Of a stretch of DNA of 5,056 nucleotides, positions 4,869 to 5,056 are shown one piece after another. The DNA is taken from the NCBI GenBank assembly GCA_003513855.1, contig DOTC01000228.1, positions 1-5,056 on the forward strand, in the 5' to 3' direction. The position numbers and the translations under genes were made by a program. Each line of letters opens with the position of its first letter. The stretch's first letter is position 1. This stretch comes from Deltaproteobacteria bacterium. GTDB taxonomy: Bacteria > Desulfobacterota > Deferrimicrobia > Deferrimicrobiales > Deferrimicrobiaceae. Below the pieces are notes generated by a model. The model did no database searches. It was not told the DNA's origin and saw nothing but the letters and a program-made list of their open reading frames with translations.

Positions 4869-5056
4869 GTGCGCATCGTTTCGGGGAAATGGCGGGGCAG
4901 GCGGCTTCGCACCCCGAAGGGGCGGTCGGTGCGGCCGACCGCCGACCGCGTGCGGGAGGCGATCTTCAACATCCTGGGAGACAGGACGGAGGGAGCGCGG
5001 GTTCTGGACCTGTTCGCGGGGACCGGAGCGCTCGGCCTGGAGGCCCTATCGCGCGG
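4869..5056 (+). CDS. rsmD: 16S rRNA (guanine(966)-N(2))-methyltransferase RsmD, 5' part
   Basis: SAM-dependent methyltransferase that modifies G966 of 16S rRNA (E. coli numbering) during 30S assembly. Only the first 62 codons are in the window; the rest runs off the right edge. The visible start [18 protein letters not shown] (1-18) is the standard RsmD opening (RIISGKxRGRxL). [15 protein letters not shown] (22-36) is the next conserved block. [18 protein letters not shown] (45-62) is the SAM-binding motif I. The GTG at 4869 is the only start giving a normal N-terminus. There is no clear Shine-Dalgarno, and the 43-codon ORF ends 7 bases upstream, so translational coupling is likely. Transcription probably starts from the promoter at 4671-4699. 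In many genomes rsmD is followed by coaD, but that region is not visible here. Confidence 0.93.
   Translation, partial: MRIVSGKWRGRRLRTPKGRSVRPTADRVREAIFNILGDRTEGARVLDLFAGTGALGLEALSR

Noticed and set aside
1..5056. Mobile elements, CRISPR arrays, tRNA genes or defence genes
   Set aside because: No direct-repeat array, transposase motif, terminal inverted repeats or tRNA fold was visible. The genes are mostly housekeeping and envelope functions.

Overview
This is a G+C-rich, densely packed bacterial chromosomal window with very short intergenic gaps and frequent 4-bp stop/start overlaps. The gene set fits a Gram-negative anaerobe or respiratory bacterium of the Desulfobacterota/Geobacter-like (former Deltaproteobacteria) type. 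It has a TolC-class outer-membrane factor, a periplasmic SurA-type protein, MqnA of the futalosine menaquinone route, and a small DUF1858 redox-disulfide protein. The lineage is inferred from gene content and composition only. No mobile element, CRISPR array, tRNA or rRNA was seen.

Left part (9-1866, + strand): a tight cassette of nadC (NAD synthesis), a secreted SurA-N-like protein without a PPIase domain, and queD (7-deazaguanine/queuosine synthesis). The cistrons overlap as GTGA and ATGA, so they are probably translationally coupled. The queD Shine-Dalgarno lies inside a perfect short inverted repeat.

Middle part (1863-4577, - strand, transcribed right to left): tolC-like outer-membrane factor, a 30-codon remnant ORF, mqnA (chorismate dehydratase), then a DUF1858 protein. 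The last gene converges on queD, and both genes end in the same CTAG palindrome. The 30-codon ORF overlaps both neighbours (GTGA with the tolC stop, ATGA with the mqnA start). It reads like the first residues of a MacA-type membrane-fusion protein joined to the last residues of a MacB/FtsX-type ABC permease. The simplest reading is that a tolC-macA-macB-mqnA operon lost macAB by internal deletion and left the outer-membrane channel behind. This is the most unusual point in the window.

Right part (4578-5056): a divergent intergenic region of about 150 bp carries a near-consensus sigma-70 promoter (TTGACG, 17 bp, AATAAT) on the + strand. It reads into an unrecognised 43-codon small ORF and then rsmD (16S rRNA guanine-N2 methyltransferase), which is cut by the window end.

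The genes are mostly housekeeping: NAD, queuosine, menaquinone and rRNA modification, plus envelope functions. I found no convincing new defence or biosynthetic system. The points worth following are the apparent macAB deletion scar, the twin CX3C motif in the SurA-like protein, and the promoter-linked small ORF before rsmD.
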